NCBI GenBank assembly: GCA_964016985.1
Contig: OZ024821.1
Span: 92,928,093 to 92,992,092 of the forward strand
DNA from: Anodontia alba
Taxonomy: Eukaryota; Mollusca; Bivalvia; Lucinida; Lucinidae
Length of the DNA stretch: 64,000 nt
Direction of reading: 5' to 3'
Both the position numbers and the translations under genes were made by a program. The first letter of the stretch is position 1. Each line of letters begins with the position of its first letter. Of this stretch, positions 59,009 to 64,000 are shown one piece after another. A model generated the notes under the pieces. That model made no database searches, was not told the origin of the DNA, and was given only the letters and a program-made list of their open reading frames with translations.

Positions 59009-59030
59009 GTAATGAACTTCATTCGTGCTA

Positions 59031-59257
59031 TTAACCCATTTTAGACTGATACAATCTTCCAGAGTATGTATTGGAAGAGTCCGATTTCATTTTTGGATAT
59101 TATGTCAATCTACATGATTTAGATATTCCTAGAGAAAAATGGATCAACTATTTGCAAGCAGTGGAGATTCAGACCAGCAGCATTCTACGGCGTCTGATCT
59201 GGGTCTGTACTGTTTGCCAAATAGACTTCCGTTGGTCTCCAGACCAATATGGGTTAT
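59031..59257. mobile_element. Family C MITE after exon 12
   Basis: TTAACCCATTTTAGACTG at left and CCAGACCAATATGGGTTAT at right. Inner GCAAGCAGTGGAGATTC and GTCTGTACTGTTTGC. It begins 22 bp past the exon 12 donor. Confidence 0.8.
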
Positions 59258-59509
59258 TTTTTATTTATTTATTTATTTTTTTTTTTATTTATAATTAATG
59301 TGCGAATGAACGACGTGACGGATTTTTACAGTGTCTACACATTGTGTTTATGGAACCCATCCTCAGTATTGTACGTAGAAACTGTTTCTACATTTGGACA
59401 AGTATATAATTAGGTGTATGACAAAAACATAAACTGCGAAGTGACGAAACATATACAGTGATAGTAGGCAAGTTATGCTTCACTCGGATCAACGTTGTTT
59501 GCAGACGCT

Positions 59510-61960
59510 TGCTTGTGTTGACAACCTCTTCACATACAATATATATATGTCAGCAAAATATCTCAAAAACTATTGAAGCTAAAGCCTTGAAACCTGGTGA
59601 ACAGGTATTGATGAGTAGATGACCTCTTTAACTTTTGAATAAATTCTGAAAAAAAAATATGTCATAAGTTATGGTCCTTTGTATTTTGGGCATTTTTACA
59701 TTGCATTCTTTTTGATGCATAGCATAACTTTTGAGCAGTGCATGCTAGGGTTTTGAAATTTCATATATGGATTTCTCATGAAAAAATAGCTGACACATAT
59801 TTTTTACTCACCCAGATTATGCCCTTTTTCTGAGTTATGGCCCTTTGAAAAAATATGGATGAAATCTTGTCAGCAAAGTATCTCCAAAACCATTCAAGTT
59901 AGAGCCTTGGAACCTGGGGAATAGATTGGTAGTGATGAGTAGATGACCTGATTACCTTTTGAATAAATTTTGAAAAATACTTCATGAGTAATGGCCCTTT
60001 ATAACCTTGGGCATTTTACATTGCATGCTTTTTAGATGCATAGCAGAACTTTAGATCCATTCATGCTATGGTTTTTAATGTCCCCAACTTCGAAGGGCAT
60101 ATTGCTTCTGGGGCGTTCGTCCGTCCGTCCGCTCATCACCCTTTTTAGGCATTGCATAACTTTAGAACCGTGCATGCTGCTGTTTTGAAATTTCTTATAT
60201 AGATTCCTGATGAAAAAATAGCTGACACATATTTTTTACTTGACAGGATTATGCCTATTTTCTGAGTTATGGCCCTTTGAAAAAATATGGACGAAATCTT
60301 GTCAGTAAACTATCTAAAAAAATATTGAAGGTAGAGCCTTGAAATGGTAATGATGAGTAGACGACCTGATTTACTTTTGAATAAATTTTGAAAAACACTT
60401 TATGAGTTATGGCCTTTTGTAATTTTGGGCATTTTTACCTTGTCAGCAAAATATTTCAAAAACTGTTGGAGAAAGAGCCTTGAATCTTTGTGAATTGATT
60501 GGTAATGATCAGTAGATGACCTGATTAACTTTTGAATAAATTCTGAAAACTATTTCATGAGTAATGGCCCTTTGTAAATTTGGGTTATTTTCCTTTGTCA
60601 GCAAAATATCTCAAAAACTATTGAAGCTAGAGCCTTGATGAACATATTGGTAGTGATGAGTAGATGGCCTGATCAACTTTTGAATAAATTATGAAAAATA
60701 CTTCATTAGTATGACCCTTTGTAATTTTGGGCATTTTAAGTTGTCAGCAAAATATCTAAAAAACTGTTGGAGCTAGAGCCGTGAAATTCAATGAATAAAT
60801 TGGTAGTTATGAGTAGATGACCTTATTAACTTTTGAATAAATTCCGAAAAACTGTTGGAAGTAGAGCCTTGAAACTTAGTTAATTGATTTATAGTGATGA
60901 GTAGATGACCTGATCAATTTTTAAATAAATTTTGAAAAATATTTTATGAGTAATGCCCCTTTGTAAATTTTGGCATTCTTCCCTTGTCAGCAAAATATCT
61001 CAAAAACTATTGAAGCTAGAGCTGTGAAACTTAATGAATAGATTGGTAGTGATGAGTAGATGACCTTGTTAACGTTTGAATAAATTCTGAAACATGCTTC
61101 ATGAATTACGGCCCTTTGTAATTTTGGCATTTTTACCAGCAATTGGTTGGTATTTATGAGTAGATGACCTGATTAACTTTTGAATAAATTCTGAAAAATA
61201 TTTCATGAGTAATGGCCCTTTGTAAATTTTGGTATTTTCCCTTGTCAGCATAATATCTCAAAAACTTTTGAAGCTAGAGCCTTGAAACTTGAATGAATAG
61301 ATTGGTAGTGATGAGTAGATGACCTGATTAACTTTTGTTTAAATTCTGAAAAATACTTACGCGTTACGGCCCTTTGTAGATTGGGCCGTTGTTACCTTGT
61401 ATTATCTTTTTTTTCATAGCATTTATAGTTTAGAATCAGATATGCTAATGTTTTGAAATTTCATATATGCCCTTTGTAAATTGGGCCATTGTTACCTTGT
61501 ATTATCTTTTTTTTTTCATTGCATTTATAGTTTAGAATCAGATATGCTAATGTTTTGAAATTTCATATATGGATTCCTTATGAAAAAAAAGTGATCGGTA
61601 CTTTTTTTCTTAACCGAAATATCTCCCATTTCAGAGTTATTTACCTTTTTATAAAATAACATTGAAATCTTGTTAGCAAGATATCTCCAAAAGCATTAGA
61701 GCTACAGCCTTGATATTTAGTATACTGATTAGGACTGAAGAGGAGATCACCTGATTAGATTTTAAATCAATTAAATTAAATGTTGTTGGTTATGTTTCTT
61801 TGGAATTTCTGGCCATTTAATGTTATTGCTTTATTGTGTAAAGCATAAGTTTAGAACCATGTATGCTAATGTTTTGAAGTTTCATATATGGATTCCTCAT
61901 GATAAAAATCGGTGACCCGTATTTTTTCTTATCAAAATTATCTCCCATTTTAGAGTTATT
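59510..61960 (+). repeat. Tandem array, monomer about 150 bp (TCAGCAAAATATCTC type)
   Basis: More than ten units of TCAGCAAAATATCTCAAAAA, GCTAGAGCCTTGAAAC, GATGAGTAGATGACCTGATT and TCATGAGTAATGGCCCTTTG. Spacing is near 150 bp with several partial units of about 90-105 bp. A GTCCGTCCGTCC run and AATGTCCCC sit at 60,079-60,135. A 97-bp direct duplication is at 61,395-61,565. Confidence 0.88.
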
Positions 61961-62356
61961 TCCCTTTTAATAAAATAACATTGAAATCCCGTGTATTTGT
62001 ACTGTTATTACCGTCATGGGCAAGCAGTGTTGGAGTCAAGCAGTGTTAGAGTCAGGCAGTTTGGGGCATAGTGTTTTACAATCACCAGCTCTAGTTTCTT
62101 TTTTGCGTTATTGATAATTTGTTGTTGTTGTTGTTTATTTGCAGTAAGTTTTTTCCCTTTTAATAAAATAACATTGAAATCTCGTATATTTGTACTGTTG
62201 TTACCGTCATGGGCAAGCAGTGTTGGAGTCAAGCAGTGTTAGAGTCAGCAGTTTGGGGCATAGTGTTTTACAATCACCAGCTCTAGTTTCTTTTTTGCGT
62301 TATTGATAATTTGTTGTTCTTGTTGTTTTTTTTGTTGTTGTTTTTTGCAGTAAGTT
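61961..62356 (+). repeat. 193-bp tandem duplication
   Basis: TCCCTTTTAATAAAATAACA begins both copies (61,961 and 62,154). They share GTCATGGGCAAGCAGTGTTG, ACAATCACCAGCTCTAG and TGCAGTAAGTTTTT with few differences, so the duplication is recent. Confidence 0.92.
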
Positions 62357-62387
62357 TTTGGCATAAGTGTTACTATGTCTGATTTTT

Positions 62388-63767
62388 TATACACCCTTCC
62401 CCCCCCCCCCCCCAGGAAACTTTGTTTGTGGGGGGGTATACTGTTTTCACGTTGTCCGTGTGTCCGTCCGCGATGCTGTTTTTTTCCCTAATATCTTGAA
62501 AACGCAGCCATGGATATTCATCAGTTTCTGCAGATACATTGATATCATTAAAGTATACCTACATAAGAGAAAGTAAGGGCTAGGAGCCAATTCTCTTGGA
62601 ATTATTGCCCTTTGTAAAAAATTTTCTTAATGCAGTAAAAGTTTGTTTGTACACTATCTCTTTAACCAATGGCTGGAATTTGACTAAAGTAGCACAGATA
62701 CATCATCAGGACAGGGGAAAGAAGTGATTAGATTTTGGTGACTTTGACCTTATTTTCAAGGTCACTGCATTATAAGTAGTCAAAATAGCGAGGCTTGTTA
62801 ATGCAGTAAAAAGTTTGTGTGCACACTCTCTTTAACAAATGGCAGGAATTTGACCAAACTAGCATAGATACATCATAAGAACGGGGGAAAGAAGTGATTA
62901 GATGTTGGTGACCTTGACCTTATTTTCAAGGTCACTACATTATAAATACTCAAAAATTGAGCCTTGTTAATGCAGTAAAAAGTTTGTGTGCACATTATCT
63001 CTTTAACCAATGGCTGGAATTTGATCAAACAAGCACAGATACATTCTAAGGATGGGGGAAAGAATTGATTAGATTTTGGTGACCTTGACCTTATTTTCAA
63101 GGTCACTACATTATATATACGCAAAAAGTGAGCCTTGTGTGCACTCTATCTCATGAATCCATAGATGCAATTTGACCATATTAGCATAGATACATTATTG
63201 GGATTGGGGAAAGAAGTGATTAGATTTCGGTGACCTTTATCTCGTTTTCAAGGCCACACCGGCAACCAATTGCTGGAATTTTAATAAACTAGTACCGATA
63301 CATTGTTAGGACAGTTAGGACATGGAAAAGAAGTGTTAGATTGTTGTGACCTTGACCTCATTTTCAAAGTCAACACGTTATAAAAAAAATCCAAAAATGA
63401 GCCTTGTAAAAAGTTTGTGTGCACACTGTCTCTTTAACCAATAGCTGGATTTTGACCTAACTAGCACAGATACATCATCAGGATGGGGGAAAGAAGTGAT
63501 TAGATTTTGGTGACCCTGACCTTATTTTCAAGGTCACTACATTTTAAATACTCAATAAGTGAGTCTTGTGTGCATTCTATCTCATGAATCAATAGATGGA
63601 ATTGGACCAAACTAGCACAGATATATTTTTATTAGATTTTGGTGACCTTAACTTTATGTTCAAGATCACGCCGGCACTTTGAAACTTAAATTTTGACAGA
63701 AAAAAGGTTTATGCTTTATGCGTGGGTGGGGGTGGGGTATCGAATAAGCACTGCTTATTGACAAGTT
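62388..63767 (+). mobile_element. Array-bearing element with about 165-bp core
   Basis: Left module: C-tract, GGAAACTTTG, GGTATACTGTTTTCACGTTG and GTGTCCGTCCGCG. Core of about six to seven monomers with AGTTTGTGTGCACACTATC, AATGGCTGGAATTTGACC, GAAGTGATTAGATTTTGGTG and TGACCTTGACCTTATTTTC. Right module: GGGTGGGGTATCGAATAAGC and ACTGCTTATTGACAAG. A core-less relative is at 54,105-54,245. Confidence 0.82.
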
Positions 63768-64000
63768 TCATTTTTTCAAGGATATAGCTAACGTTGGTAA
63801 TGTGTAAAGAAGTGATGTAAATATCATAACAAAGTATAAACTGTGTCACCGAAATTGCTGGTTCTTATGTTTTACACTTTCATGAAGTTGCATGCACATC
63901 AAGTACATGCATACAGATCATTCATCAGACAAGTAGTGATTGTCTTAAAATATCTCTTTAAAAGGTGATGACAGCATTCGTTTTGCGATGTCTTAAACTA
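63768..64000. other. Right edge, nothing recognised
   Basis: AT-rich, no exon of the PARP14-like gene and no repeat was recognised. Confidence 0.5.

Overview
This window looks like nuclear DNA of a bivalve mollusc. That is inferred from an intron-rich gene with GT-AG splice sites, AT-rich sequence, very dense palindromic MITEs, tRNA-derived SINEs, and tandem arrays with 128-170 bp monomers set between fixed end modules. Elements beginning TAGCTCACCTGAGC and ending CTCTTGTTT are, from general knowledge, typical of bivalve genomes. The species cannot be named. A 200-N assembly gap lies at 18,779-18,978.

One host gene is visible. It runs on the + strand from an ATG at 15,203 to at least 59,008 and leaves the window unfinished. 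Eleven exons were found by reading-frame continuity, with a twelfth partly hidden by the gap; every junction that can be tested keeps the frame. The roughly 1,740 codons encode, in order: an RRM-like unit, a long disordered Q/P/M/Y-rich region, three more RRM-like units, a PARP14-type middle region, macrodomain 1, a basic linker and the first half of macrodomain 2. This is the N-terminal and middle architecture of PARP14-like mono-ADP-ribosyltransferases, in which RRM/KH-type regions precede macrodomains that bind ADP-ribose. The WWE and ART domains expected downstream are not in the window.

Region by region: 1-2.5 kb holds a SINE 3' end and a 5'-truncated, frameshifted non-LTR retrotransposon (minus strand). 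2.5-8.3 kb is intergenic with small palindromic MITEs. 8.35-10.65 kb is a 128-bp tandem array split by a decayed mariner. 10.8-15 kb carries five copies or fragments of one hairpin MITE (family A), then microsatellites and a sixth copy. 15.2-59 kb is the gene, whose introns hold most of the repeats, including a 1.4-kb palindromic Tc1 derivative at 19.1-20.6 kb and two arrays of one 145-bp repeat at 28.5-30.4 and 42.9-44.4 kb. 59.5-63.8 kb is two further tandem-array elements.

The most unusual content is the palindromic repeat population. Family A occurs 22 times. Its central stem (GTGGGTACTCGTTAGAAC and its complement) also appears in at least three other repeat contexts with different flanks. 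Between contexts the stem bases change in complementary pairs, so the hairpin is conserved better than the sequence. Insertions are repeatedly nested, giving a relative chronology.
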